Part shown: positions 34,068-42,697 of the stretch, in pieces
Layout of the letters: each line of letters starts with the position of its first letter
Numbering within the stretch: the stretch's first letter is position 1
The notes under the pieces: generated by a model
Database searches by the model: none
Told to the model about the DNA's origin: nothing
The model's input: only the letters and a program-made list of their open reading frames with translations
Assembly (NCBI RefSeq): GCF_006491645.1
Contig: NZ_VDCZ01000007.1
Span: 1 to 64,000, forward strand
Direction of reading: 5' to 3'
DNA: 64,000 bases
Origin: Flavobacterium profundi
GTDB taxonomy: Bacteria > Bacteroidota > Bacteroidia > Flavobacteriales > Flavobacteriaceae
Made by a program: the position numbers and the translations under genes

Positions 34068-36313
34068 TTTAAAGAATATCGCATTCCTAAAAACAAACGA
34101 ATTCCTTGATTCGGTGCGTACACATAACTTGGATCAAAAGTTAATGCGTAAGGATTGTTTGCTGTTGCCATAGGATTACCATTTGCATCAAAAACTACTT
34201 CTTTATCAAATGGATCATTAGCTCGTGCAATTAAAAACGGATTTTTTTTATTAGGTGTCCAATTTAATAGGTTTTTAGCTCCTAGATACCATTCGAAATT
34301 CTTTATATTTTTGTAGGTAAATTGAATGTTTTGAATGCTCCAAAAAGAAGAATATTCGCTTCTTGGATCTAAATCTCCTAAAAGAGATAATCGCATCGGG
34401 CCATAAATATTTCCAGTGTAGTCGAGCGTTGCATTCCACTTAGAGAGAGTGTAAGAAATACCCCAAGTAGCACTAAATTTCTCAGTTAAAATAGGAGTTG
34501 ATACTATAGCATCTCTTTTATTTTTAGAATTTAATAAGGTAAACCCTGTCATTGTTTTTAAACCAAATGGGAAAAGAAATTCTACATTTCCAGTGATACC
34601 AAAGGTTTTCGAATATCCCTTTAAATTTTCATAAATAATTTGGTTGGCATTAGTATCATAATCTGGAATGATTTGGTTTTTAAAATGAGTATACCAACTA
34701 GAAAATTCTACTATTGATTGAATGTTTTCTCCAATTTGTCCTTTTTTTAAGTAATTAAAATTGATGTTGTAGGATTTTTCTGGATTCAGATTTTCTTTAA
34801 TAATAACGTCTCTTGAACCAGTTAAAGCGGCATGTTCTTCTGTAAATAAATTAACCACTCTAAAACCAGTTCCTGCATTTATTCTAAAAATATCATTTTT
34901 AGTAGGTTTCCATCGATAGGCTATTCTTGGTGTAAAGATGTAACCATGAATCGAATGATAATCCAATCTGGATCCAAGAAGGATGTGATTGCTTTTGGAT
35001 AGTTTTATTTCGTCTTGAACAAAAACACTACTAATTTTATTTTTCTCTGGTGCTTTAGTTGCTGTGGTGTTATCATTATACAATTGATATCGATAGGCCA
35101 TTCCTATCAAAAAATCATGATTTGTACTTTTTTTATCCCAAGTAAGCTGACCATAAGCGATTTCTTGTTTTGCTTCAAATAGGGTTGTTCCATACACGGA
35201 ATTTTGATGGTGATTCGTATAAGATAAGGAGCTTGTAACGTTTTCTACAATGGGCAGTTCATATTTACCTAGCAATTCATATCGTTTCGTATAAATACTT
35301 TCTCCATACACTTCATCGCCACCTCTGTAACTTTTGTTCCATTGCATTTCGCCACCCCATCGATCTTCATAAAAGAAACGACCCGCAATTGAAAATTCTT
35401 TTTCGCTTTTTCTATCCCAGCTCAATTTGTTAAAAACCGAAATTCGTTCTTGTAGGGTAACATCCGTAAAATTATCCTGATTATTATCTATAGGGTTATT
35501 GTAATTGAAATAATTTAATCCTAATAACGCATGCATTTTTTTGCCTAAGTTGTATTTTGCACCTAAATCAAGATTGTTTTCTAACCAAGTTGTACTAAAA
35601 AAGTCAGCATAGAGTAAAGGAGCAGTAGCGGGACTCTTAGTAATAATATTGATAAGACCACCTACTGCTTCGCTTCCATATAATGAAGAAGCAGGCCCTT
35701 TTACAATTTCGATTCTTTCAATTAAAGAATTAGGAATTCCAGACAAACCATACACCGTTGAAAGACCACTTACTATAGGCATTCCATCAATCGTTACCAT
35801 AGTGTAAGGACCTTCTAATCCGTTGGTATGAATATCACCCGTATTGCAAATGTTGCAGTTCAGTTGAGGTCTTACACCATTTACATTTTGTAAGGCTTCA
35901 AAAATATTAGGTGTTGGATTTTTTTTCAAAAAAGTAGCGGTGTATACTTCTACAGGAACAGGTGTTTCCAATCTTGAAACGGCTTTGAGTGTTCCTGTAA
36001 CAACAACTTCATCTAAGCTTTGGTTTTCTTCGAGGGCAACATCTAAAATAATCGAAATATTATTATCTATAACCACTATTTTCTTTTTTGTTTTATAACC
36101 AATGAACGAAAAATGAATGGTAAAACTGCCATTAGGTATGTTTTCCAAAACATACATTCCATTTTCATTCGCATTTACACCCTTACTAAGTTCCGGTATA
36201 GAAACAGAAGCGAATGCTAAAGGGTCTTTTTTATCGGTTATTTTGCCCTTAATAGTGGTTTGTGCAAAAACAACAGTATTTAAAGTTAAAAAGAAAAGAA
36301 CTATTTTTTTCAA
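34064..36313 (-). CDS. TonB-dependent outer-membrane receptor
   Basis: 749 residues: signal peptide (ending near VFAQT), a carboxypeptidase-regulatory-like beta domain (KGKITDKKDPLAFASVSI onward, about 20-110), the plug domain (about 120-235) and a 22-strand-type barrel to the C-terminus. The plug holds LNCNICNTGDIHTNGLEG with two Cys, then MVTIDGMPIV and IERIEIVKGPASSLYGSEAVGG. It imports a large or scarce ligand using TonB energy. It is divergent from an MntR-like regulator across 89 bases containing a palindrome, so a Mn- or Fe-related ligand is likely but inferred from context. Confidence 0.93.
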   Translation of the reverse strand: MKKIVLFFLTLNTVVFAQTTIKGKITDKKDPLAFASVSIPELSKGVNANENGMYVLENIPNGSFTIHFSFIGYKTKKKIVVIDNNISIILDVALEENQSLDEVVVTGTLKAVSRLETPVPVEVYTATFLKKNPTPNIFEALQNVNGVRPQLNCNICNTGDIHTNGLEGPYTMVTIDGMPIVSGLSTVYGLSGIPNSLIERIEIVKGPASSLYGSEAVGGLINIITKSPATAPLLYADFFSTTWLENNLDLGAKYNLGKKMHALLGLNYFNYNNPIDNNQDNFTDVTLQERISVFNKLSWDRKSEKEFSIAGRFFYEDRWGGEMQWNKSYRGGDEVYGESIYTKRYELLGKYELPIVENVTSSLSYTNHHQNSVYGTTLFEAKQEIAYGQLTWDKKSTNHDFLIGMAYRYQLYNDNTTATKAPEKNKISSVFVQDEIKLSKSNHILLGSRLDYHSIHGYIFTPRIAYRWKPTKNDIFRINAGTGFRVVNLFTEEHAALTGSRDVIIKENLNPEKSYNINFNYLKKGQIGENIQSIVEFSSWYTHFKNQIIPDYDTNANQIIYENLKGYSKTFGITGNVEFLFPFGLKTMTGFTLLNSKNKRDAIVSTPILTEKFSATWGISYTLSKWNATLDYTGNIYGPMRLSLLGDLDPRSEYSSFWSIQNIQFTYKNIKNFEWYLGAKNLLNWTPNKKNPFLIARANDPFDKEVVFDANGNPMATANNPYALTFDPSYVYAPNQGIRLFLGMRYSLN

Positions 36314-36335
36314 AATAATAAAAATTAAATTTAGA

Positions 36336-36343
36336 CAAAACTA
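36336..36343 (-). promoter_or_regulatory. candidate -7 element for the TonB receptor
   Basis: TAGTTTTG on the minus strand fits TAnnTTTG, 22 bases before the ATG. The expected -33 region falls on the palindrome at 36366-36382. Confidence 0.4.
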
Positions 36344-36365
36344 AAAATATTTTTTACAATAACAG

Positions 36366-36382
36366 AATATAATTGTTATATT
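36366..36382. promoter_or_regulatory. 17-bp palindrome, candidate MntR/DtxR-family operator
   Basis: AATATAATTGTTATATT: 7-bp arms with a 3-nt centre. It overlaps the -7 element of the regulator gene (36377-36384) and sits where the -33 region of the divergent receptor promoter should be. A bound repressor could block both. DtxR-family proteins bind AT-rich palindromes of about this size; use here is inferred. Confidence 0.5.
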
Positions 36383-36384
36383 TG
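36377..36384 (+). promoter_or_regulatory. candidate -7 element for the DtxR-family regulator
   Basis: TATATTTG, a perfect TAnnTTTG, 18 bases before the ATG at 36403. It overlaps the palindrome and lies downstream of a possible TTG start at 36373, which rules that start out if the promoter is used. Confidence 0.5.
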
Positions 36385-36402
36385 ATTAAATTTTATTTTA
36401 TA

Positions 36403-37050
36403 ATGACGATTTCTGAAGAAAATTATTTAAAAGTGATTTATCATTTATCATTGGTTTCTCCAAAAGGTGTTAATACAAATGCAATAGCTGGAATGTTAGA
36501 TACTAAGGCTTCTTCCGTAACAGATATGCTCAAGAAATTAGCAGAGAAAGATGTGGTAACCTATAAAAAATACCAAGGTGTATCTTTAACGAATAATGGT
36601 TTGTTACAAGCCAAAAAAATTGTAAGAAGACATCGTTTATGGGAAGTTTTTTTAGTTGAAAAATTACAATTTACTTGGGATGAAGTGCATGAAATTGCGG
36701 AAGAATTAGAACATATAAAATCCGAAAAATTGATTAATAGTTTAGACGCTTATTTAGATTTTCCTGCCTTTGATCCACATGGTGATCCTATACCAAATGA
36801 AAAAGGTGAAATAAAAAAACAAGAAAAACAATTACTTTCAGAAATGCCAACAGGAGTAGTTTGTAAATGTGTAGGTGTCAAAGATTCTTCGGCCGATTTT
36901 TTGCAATATTTAGACAAACAAAAGATTACTTTAGGTTCGGAAATTAAAATTTTAGAAAAAGAAACTTTTGATGAATTAATCAAGGTTGAGGTAGATGCGA
37001 AGGAAGTAATTCTTTCCAATAAAATAGCTGTTAATTTATATGTGCAATAA
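36403..37050 (+). CDS. DtxR/MntR-family metal-dependent transcriptional regulator
   Basis: 215 residues. An N-terminal winged helix (MTISEENYLKVIYHL, then ASSVTDMLKKLAEKDVV) leads into the metal-binding dimerisation domain. Ligand-type residues are in HRLWEVFLVEKL, WDEVHEIAEELEH and FDPHGDPIPN. A C-terminal FeoA-like SH3 region follows (about 150-215). It represses uptake genes when Mn2+ or Fe2+ is plentiful. I start it at ATG 36403; the frame from TTG 36373 would begin inside the promoter. The Nramp gene follows after 10 bases, so it controls its own operon and probably the divergent TonB receptor. Confidence 0.92.
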   Translation: MTISEENYLKVIYHLSLVSPKGVNTNAIAGMLDTKASSVTDMLKKLAEKDVVTYKKYQGVSLTNNGLLQAKKIVRRHRLWEVFLVEKLQFTWDEVHEIAEELEHIKSEKLINSLDAYLDFPAFDPHGDPIPNEKGEIKKQEKQLLSEMPTGVVCKCVGVKDSSADFLQYLDKQKITLGSEIKILEKETFDELIKVEVDAKEVILSNKIAVNLYVQ

Positions 37051-37060
37051 TAAATAAAAT

Positions 37061-38935
37061 ATGGGTAAATCGTTAGAAGAAGTTAATGAATCTGTTGCAA
37101 CACAAGGAAAAGCATCTACTTTTAGGAGAATTCTTGCCTTTTTTGGTCCTGCTTATTTAATTAGTGTGGGTTACATGGATCCTGGTAATTGGGCAACTGA
37201 TTTAGCGGGAGGAAGCCAGTTTGGATATGCCTTAATTTGGGTGTTACTAATGAGTAATGTGATGGCTTTATTATTACAAAGTTTAAGTGCTAGGTTAGGA
37301 ATTGTAACCCAACGTGATTTAGCACAAGCTTCAAGAGAAACCTATTCTCCATTTGTCAACTATATTCTCTATTTTTTAGCTGAAATAGCAATCGCTGCCT
37401 GTGATTTGGCTGAAGTTTTGGGAATGGCCATTGGTTTAAATTTATTATTTAATATTTCGTTACTCGATGGAGTTCTCATTACCGTTTTAGATACTTTCTT
37501 ATTGCTTTTTTTAATTAATAAAGGCATACGAAAAATGGAAGCTTTTATTATTGCTTTAGTAGCAATAGTTGGTTTTTCATTTGTTTTTGAAATGTTTTTT
37601 GCACAACCAGAATTAGGAAAAGTAGTCACAGGATTAATTCCTACCTTACCCAACGAAAATGCGTTATACATTGCAATAGGAATTATTGGTGCAACCGTTA
37701 TGCCTCATAATTTATATTTGCATTCTTCTTTGGTTCAAACCAGAAAATTTGATAGAAGTAAAAAAGGGATTAAGCAAGCTTTAAAGTATAATTTAATTGA
37801 TAGTACGATTGCATTAAATTTGGCCTTTTTTGTCAATGCTGCAATTCTTATTTTAGCGGCAGCTACTTTTTATAAAAATGGATTATTTGAAGTGGCTGAA
37901 ATTCAAGATGCACATCAACTTTTAGAGCCTTTACTAGGAACTAAATGGGCGCCTATATTATTCGCAGTGGCTTTAATTGCGGCTGGACAGAGTTCTACAA
38001 TTACAGGAACGTTGGCCGGTCAAATTATTATGGAAGGATATTTAAGTCTGCGAATTCAGCCTTGGGTAAGAAGAATTATTACTAGATTGTTAGCGATAGT
38101 GCCAGCTGTAGTAACTATTTTATATTTTGGTGAAGATATTACAGGGAAACTATTAATTCTAAGCCAGGTAATTTTGAGTTTACAATTAGGTTTTGCCATC
38201 ATTCCATTAATCCATTTTGTGAGTGATACGTCTAAAATGAAAGGATTTCATATTTCCAAAACCACACAAGTTGCTGCTTGGTTGATTGCTTCGATTATCG
38301 TAACGCTAAACGGAAAATTAGTTTTTGATGAGATTAAAAATTGGTTGCAAATTACCAATCATCCTACCTTAATTTGGACGACAGTTGTTCCTTTGGCAAT
38401 CGGATTTCTATTTTTACTATTGTATATCGTTTTCAAGCCTTTTTTCGTTAAAGCAAAACATAACATTCATAATCATTCGCCCCATAATTTAAAATTAAAA
38501 TTAAGAGCATTAAATACGTATTCTGCAAAAAACATTGCCATAGCAGTTGATTTTTCCAAAGCCGATGAATTAGCCATTAACAGTGCTTTTGAATTAGGAG
38601 GATTAGAGGCAAAATATACCTTAATTCATGTAGTGGAAACGGTTGGTGCCATGATGTATGGTAGAAATACAGATGATCATGAAACCACAATAGACGAAAA
38701 ATTATTGTTAGAATATAAAACTTTATTAGTAGATAAAGGGTATCAAATTGAAACGCAATTAGGTTTTGGAAGGCCTGGAAAAGTATTGCCTAAAATTGTA
38801 AATGAAAATAGTTTTGATATTTTAGTAATGGGCACGCACGGACATTCTGGAATTAAAGACTTGTTGTTTGGTACAACAGTAGATAAATTACGTCATAAAA
38901 TTTCAGTACCTTTATTCATTATAAAAAACAAATAA
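37061..38935 (+). CDS. Nramp divalent-metal transporter fused to a UspA domain
   Basis: 624 residues. Residues about 20-460 form the Nramp proton-coupled Mn2+/Fe2+ importer; metal-binding landmarks are DPGNW (D40, N43) in helix 1 and MPHN (M214) in helix 6, the Met favouring transition metals over Mg2+. From about 480 a universal stress protein domain follows in the cytosol (KNIAIAVDFSKADE at the start, MGTHGHSGIKDLLFGT as the nucleotide-binding loop). The C-terminal domain may gate transport by ATP or stress state. It lies in an operon with the MntR-like regulator 10 bases upstream and a lipoprotein 9 bases downstream. Confidence 0.94.
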   Translation: MGKSLEEVNESVATQGKASTFRRILAFFGPAYLISVGYMDPGNWATDLAGGSQFGYALIWVLLMSNVMALLLQSLSARLGIVTQRDLAQASRETYSPFVNYILYFLAEIAIAACDLAEVLGMAIGLNLLFNISLLDGVLITVLDTFLLLFLINKGIRKMEAFIIALVAIVGFSFVFEMFFAQPELGKVVTGLIPTLPNENALYIAIGIIGATVMPHNLYLHSSLVQTRKFDRSKKGIKQALKYNLIDSTIALNLAFFVNAAILILAAATFYKNGLFEVAEIQDAHQLLEPLLGTKWAPILFAVALIAAGQSSTITGTLAGQIIMEGYLSLRIQPWVRRIITRLLAIVPAVVTILYFGEDITGKLLILSQVILSLQLGFAIIPLIHFVSDTSKMKGFHISKTTQVAAWLIASIIVTLNGKLVFDEIKNWLQITNHPTLIWTTVVPLAIGFLFLLLYIVFKPFFVKAKHNIHNHSPHNLKLKLRALNTYSAKNIAIAVDFSKADELAINSAFELGGLEAKYTLIHVVETVGAMMYGRNTDDHETTIDEKLLLEYKTLLVDKGYQIETQLGFGRPGKVLPKIVNENSFDILVMGTHGHSGIKDLLFGTTVDKLRHKISVPLFIIKNK

Positions 38936-38944
38936 ACAAAACAC

Positions 38945-39340
38945 ATGAAAACTATTTTATTTTTTTTAACGCTTTTAGTAGCACAATGTGCTTCAAAAGA
39001 AAATGAAACTAAGGATACTTCGAGTAATAGGAATGAAGAACGATTGGACCAAAATCAAGAAGAATACCAATTTAAATTGAAAAAGGTTATTGCTGATTCT
39101 CGTTGTCCGGAAGGATTAAATTGTGTATGGGAAGGACAAGTTGAAATGCTGGTTTCTGTATACAAAGAAAATGAATTAGTAGAAGAGAAAGAGCTCATCG
39201 TGAATTCGCAAACTACAGACAAAAATGTAGCTTGGGCAAATCAATACAGTAAAAAGAAAATCACTTTTATTGGAGTTTTACCAAATAGGGTAAAAGATCA
39301 AGAAATAAAAGAAAATGAGTATAAGTTAGTCATTAAATAG
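38945..39340 (+). CDS. small lipoprotein with a DSRCPxGLNCVW motif
   Basis: 131 residues with a lipoprotein signal (LTLLVAQC, Cys about 15). After a polar spacer comes a beta-rich domain holding DSRCPEGLNCVWEGQ, with two Cys spaced to form a disulfide. I recall this motif from other small Bacteroidota lipoproteins of unknown role. It is the third gene of the MntR-Nramp operon, 9 bases after the transporter, so a periplasmic role in metal handling is possible. It converges on the Cys-rich Feo peptide gene with only 2 bases between stops. Confidence 0.8.
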   Translation: MKTILFFLTLLVAQCASKENETKDTSSNRNEERLDQNQEEYQFKLKKVIADSRCPEGLNCVWEGQVEMLVSVYKENELVEEKELIVNSQTTDKNVAWANQYSKKKITFIGVLPNRVKDQEIKENEYKLVIK

Positions 39341-39342
39341 GA

Positions 39343-39474
39343 TTAATGACACGAACAATCATCACCACAAGATTTAGAACTTTTGGGTTTCTTTTTTTTC
39401 CAAACAAATTTTCGAATTAAAAATCCAATGGCAATAGTAAGTGTTATGTAAACTAAAAGTTGTTGAAAATCCAT
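39343..39474 (-). CDS. FeoB-associated Cys-rich membrane peptide
   Basis: A 43-residue gene found by reading the minus strand after feoB. It has one membrane helix (about residues 6-22, LLVYITLTIAIGFLI), a basic stretch (RKFVWKKKKPK) and a Cys-rich tail ending CGDDCSCH. This matches the small Cys-rich proteins often found downstream of feoB, whose tail may hand on or sense Fe2+. The ATG lies 3 bases after the feoB stop, so it is the third gene of the feoA-feoB transcript. Confidence 0.9.
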   Translation of the reverse strand: MDFQQLLVYITLTIAIGFLIRKFVWKKKKPKSSKSCGDDCSCH

Positions 39475-39477
39475 ACC

Positions 39478-41586
39478 TTATTTTAAAATTTGATAAGCCA
39501 CTAAAGCGGTAACATAAGCGAAACCACTCATAAAAATAAATTGTAACAGAGGCCATTTCCAAGAATTGGTCTCTTTTTTTACGATAGCAATGGTCGACAT
39601 GCATTGCATAGCAAAAGCATAAAAAAGCAATAGGGAAATGCCGGAAGCAAAATTAAAAACTTTTTTTCCAGTTTCAGGATGTACTTCAGCTGCCATTCTG
39701 TTTTTTATGGTTACTTCTTCGTCACTATGATTTCCTACATTGTAAATAGTTGCCAAAGTACCAACGAAAACTTCTCTTGCTGCAAAAGAACTTACTACAG
39801 CAATTCCAATTTTCCAATCATAACCTAGAGGCTGAATAACAGGTTCAATGGTTTTGCCTAATATACCAATATAAGAATGTTCTAATTTATAGCTATTGAT
39901 TTTATTTTCAAGAATCTCTGTATCTATAGAAGTATTGTTTTGTTTTAATTCTGTTGCAACAATTGCTTCCGCATTATCAAATTTTTTTGAAGGGCCATGC
40001 GAACCTAGAAACCATAAAATAATTGATAATGCTAAAATGATTTTCCCTGCTCCAGTTACAAAAGCTTTCGTCTTCTCAATTACATTTAAAGCTACATTTT
40101 TGAACATTGGAACTTTGTAAGATGGCATCTCAATAACAAAATAGGATTTGCAATTTAATTTTAAAAAATAATTTAAGATAGTAGCAGAAAGTACAGCCAT
40201 CCCAAATCCAATTAAATAAAGCAACATAAGTGTTAAGCCTTGTAAACTTAAAAAACCAAATACTCTTTCTTCAGGAATAATTAAAGAAATTAAAATAGCA
40301 TATACTGGTAATCGAGCAGAACAAGTTGTAAAAGGAGTCACTAAAATAGTAATGAGTCTTTCTTTCCAATTCTCTATATTTCTTGCTCCCATAATGGCAG
40401 GAATTGCACAAGCTGTTCCAGATATTAAAGGAACAATACTTTTACCCGAAAGCCCAAAACGTCTCATAATTTTATCCATTAAAAAGACAACACGACTCAT
40501 GTAACCACTTTCTTCTAAAACGGAAATAAATAGGAATAAGAAAGCAATTTGTGGAATAAAAATAACAATACCGCTTATTCCAGGAATAATTCCTTCGCTC
40601 AACAAATTAGTAAATTCTCCAGAAGGCAAATGATTTTTAGTATAAGCACTTAAAGAAGTAAAGGTCTCATCTATAAATTCCATTGGAATCGTACTCCAAT
40701 CAAAAATAGATTGAAAAATCAATAACAAAATGCTAAAGAAAATAAGATAACCAAACACTTTATGTGTAAGAATACGATCCAATTTAGCTCTTAAATCAGA
40801 AGCTTTTGTGATGTCTATTTTTTGACCAATTTTTAAGGTGTCGTTTATAAATTGATACCTTTTAATGGTTTCTTTTTGTTGTAATCTTTTTAAATCGGAA
40901 TGTGATTTAGTAAACGAACTTTTAATTTCGTTTCTTTCTAAATTTAGAAAATTAACGTCTTGCGTAATTACTAACCATAATTTATACAAAAGTTGATTGG
41001 GAAAGGCTCTTCTTAAATTGTTAAAGTAGTCAGGATCAATTACAGAGGCATGTAAACAAGGTTCTGTTGATAAAGATTCATAATTTAAAATCAATTCTTT
41101 TAAATCAGAAATACCCGTTTTTTTTCTAGAACTCACTAGAGCAATTTTTGTTTTTAGTTCACGTTCTAAAACCGGAATATCAAATTCAATTCCTTTTAAC
41201 GACATACGATCTGCCATATTAATGACTAAAATCGTAGGAATTTCTAAATCTTTTATTTGGGTAAAAAGAAGTAAATTTCGTTTGATATTTTCCACTTCAC
41301 TTACGACTACCGCAACATCAGGAAAATCTTCATCATTTTTATTTAAAAGTAGTTCAATTACAACATTTTCATCTATTGAACTCGCATTTAAACTATACGT
41401 ACCAGGTAAATCAATTATTTTAGCTTTAACCGATTCCGAAAGCTTACTAATTCCTTGTTTTTTTTCAACAGTAATTCCTGGATAATTTCCTACCTGTTGA
41501 TTTAAGCCCGTTAATTGGTTAAATACAGATGTTTTTCCCACATTAGGATTTCCAATTAAAGCAACTTTTATAGTAGATTTAGACAT
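39478..41586 (-). CDS. feoB: ferrous iron transport protein B
   Basis: Inner-membrane Fe2+ importer with a cytosolic G domain. 702 residues. G motifs are GNPNVGKTS (G1, residues 12-20), VEKKQGISK around the switch region, DLPGTYSL (G3) and NMAD (G4). The membrane part from about 280 carries two Gate regions; SGTACAIPAIMGARN holds the conserved Cys of the first. It lies 3 bases downstream of feoA and 3 upstream of the Cys-rich peptide. The feo genes are often controlled by Fur or DtxR proteins; no operator was identified here. Confidence 0.97.
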   Translation of the reverse strand: MSKSTIKVALIGNPNVGKTSVFNQLTGLNQQVGNYPGITVEKKQGISKLSESVKAKIIDLPGTYSLNASSIDENVVIELLLNKNDEDFPDVAVVVSEVENIKRNLLLFTQIKDLEIPTILVINMADRMSLKGIEFDIPVLERELKTKIALVSSRKKTGISDLKELILNYESLSTEPCLHASVIDPDYFNNLRRAFPNQLLYKLWLVITQDVNFLNLERNEIKSSFTKSHSDLKRLQQKETIKRYQFINDTLKIGQKIDITKASDLRAKLDRILTHKVFGYLIFFSILLLIFQSIFDWSTIPMEFIDETFTSLSAYTKNHLPSGEFTNLLSEGIIPGISGIVIFIPQIAFLFLFISVLEESGYMSRVVFLMDKIMRRFGLSGKSIVPLISGTACAIPAIMGARNIENWKERLITILVTPFTTCSARLPVYAILISLIIPEERVFGFLSLQGLTLMLLYLIGFGMAVLSATILNYFLKLNCKSYFVIEMPSYKVPMFKNVALNVIEKTKAFVTGAGKIILALSIILWFLGSHGPSKKFDNAEAIVATELKQNNTSIDTEILENKINSYKLEHSYIGILGKTIEPVIQPLGYDWKIGIAVVSSFAAREVFVGTLATIYNVGNHSDEEVTIKNRMAAEVHPETGKKVFNFASGISLLLFYAFAMQCMSTIAIVKKETNSWKWPLLQFIFMSGFAYVTALVAYQILK

Positions 41587-41589
41587 GAA

Positions 41590-41826
41590 TTAAATCGTAA
41601 TTTCTAATGTTACAATGATTTGTTTTGCCGTTTCTTTTCGAATGGCAACATGAGAATCATTGATATTAAAATAAAAAGGATCACCCAAAGGTGCAATTTG
41701 AATTAACTCAATAAAATTGCCAGGTAAACAACCCATTTCTAATAACTTTAAAGGAATTTCATCTACATTTATTTCACTAATGTATGCTCTTTCTCCCTTT
41801 TTTAAATCTGACAAATTTTTTTCCAA
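41590..41826 (-). CDS. feoA: ferrous iron transport protein A
   Basis: A 78-residue cytosolic SH3-like protein that supports FeoB. Visible features are LSDLKKGERAYIS at the start and MGCLPGNFIELIQIAPLGDPFYF in the core. There is no in-frame ATG; the candidates are TTG at 41826 or TTG at 41814, with a stop three codons above the first. I use 41826. A -7 element TACCTTTG lies 24 bases upstream, consistent with either TTG. feoB follows after 3 bases. Confidence 0.92.
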   Translation of the reverse strand: MEKNLSDLKKGERAYISEINVDEIPLKLLEMGCLPGNFIELIQIAPLGDPFYFNINDSHVAIRKETAKQIIVTLEITI

Positions 41827-41850
41827 ACTTATTTAGATTGAATTAAAATA

Positions 41851-41858
41851 CAAAGGTA
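41851..41858 (-). promoter_or_regulatory. candidate -7 element for the feo operon
   Basis: TACCTTTG on the minus strand, a perfect TAnnTTTG, 24 bases upstream of the TTG start of feoA. No -33 TTG at normal spacing. Confidence 0.45.
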
Positions 41859-41907
41859 GCTAATAATTAGAAATGGAAAGACAATTTTGTATAAAATTTA
41901 AAGATTA

Positions 41908-42570
41908 TTATTCGCAAAGGAAAAGGATGTCTTCATAGAGTTTTTTAACTTCTTCTAAATTCGTTCCATCATAAAAGCCACGAATCCTTCTTTTTTGATC
42001 TATTAAAACAAAGTTTTCAGTGTGAACCATATCGTATAATTCTTCTGGTCTACCTGTTTTAACCACTAAATATGATTTTCTAGCAATATAATAAATGTCT
42101 TTTTTAGTACCCGTTACTAAATTCCATTTCCCATCAATGACACCTTTTTCTTTAGCATAAGCTTTTAATATTGGTACGCTATCAATATCCGGTGTAACAG
42201 AATGTGAAAGAAGCATTACTTTAGGGTTGTTTTTAATTTTGTCTTGTAACCAAACCATGTTATCTGTCATAATTGGACAAATTGACGGACAAGTAGTAAA
42301 GAAAAAATCGGCTACATAAATTTTATCTTTATAATCATCTTGAGTAATTGTCTTTCCATTTTGATTTGTAAAAGCAAAATCAGGAATTTGATGATTGTAT
42401 CCAATATGCTGAATTGTTGAATCTACTAATTCTGGATTGACATCTCTAGGAGTGAAAATTTTCAGTCTTTTTTGAGGTTTTAAAAGAGTATATATTCCTA
42501 CAAATATAACAATACAAAGAATTGAAAATAGGGTTATAAAGCCAAAATATTTATTTCTACGTATATTCAT
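41908..42570 (-). CDS. SCO1/SenC-family copper chaperone
   Basis: A membrane-anchored thioredoxin-fold protein delivering copper to the CuA site of cytochrome oxidase, or acting as a redox protein. 220 residues with an N-terminal membrane helix (about 9-29). The copper-binding motif CPSIC lies in FFTTCPSICPIMTDNM, and the third ligand His in LLSHSVTPDID. It is transcribed alone, leftward, 80 bases upstream of feoA; the -7 element TAATTTTG is 8 bases ahead of the ATG. Confidence 0.93.
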   Translation of the reverse strand: MNIRRNKYFGFITLFSILCIVIFVGIYTLLKPQKRLKIFTPRDVNPELVDSTIQHIGYNHQIPDFAFTNQNGKTITQDDYKDKIYVADFFFTTCPSICPIMTDNMVWLQDKIKNNPKVMLLSHSVTPDIDSVPILKAYAKEKGVIDGKWNLVTGTKKDIYYIARKSYLVVKTGRPEELYDMVHTENFVLIDQKRRIRGFYDGTNLEEVKKLYEDILFLCE

Positions 42571-42578
42571 AATACATA

Positions 42579-42586
42579 CAAAATTA
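42579..42586 (-). promoter_or_regulatory. candidate -7 element for the SCO1 gene
   Basis: TAATTTTG on the minus strand fits TAnnTTTG. Only 8 bases separate it from the ATG, giving a very short leader. Confidence 0.35.
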
Positions 42587-42661
42587 TATGTTTCAACTGA
42601 AAATTAGGCAAATACAGTTGTTAATATTGAAAAAAAACAAAATTTTTTAAACAAAACTAAT

Positions 42662-42669
42662 TATATTTG
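42662..42669 (+). promoter_or_regulatory. candidate -7 element for the T9SS BNR protein
   Basis: TATATTTG, a perfect TAnnTTTG, 28 bases before the ATG at 42698. It argues against a TTG start at 42677, which would lie at the transcription start. Confidence 0.45.
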
Positions 42670-42697
42670 CGAAATTTTGAATTTAATAGTTAATATT

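Noticed and set aside
36373-36402. Upstream TTG start for the DtxR-family regulator
   Set aside because: It falls inside the -7 element and palindrome, and the family N-terminus begins at MTISEENY (36403).
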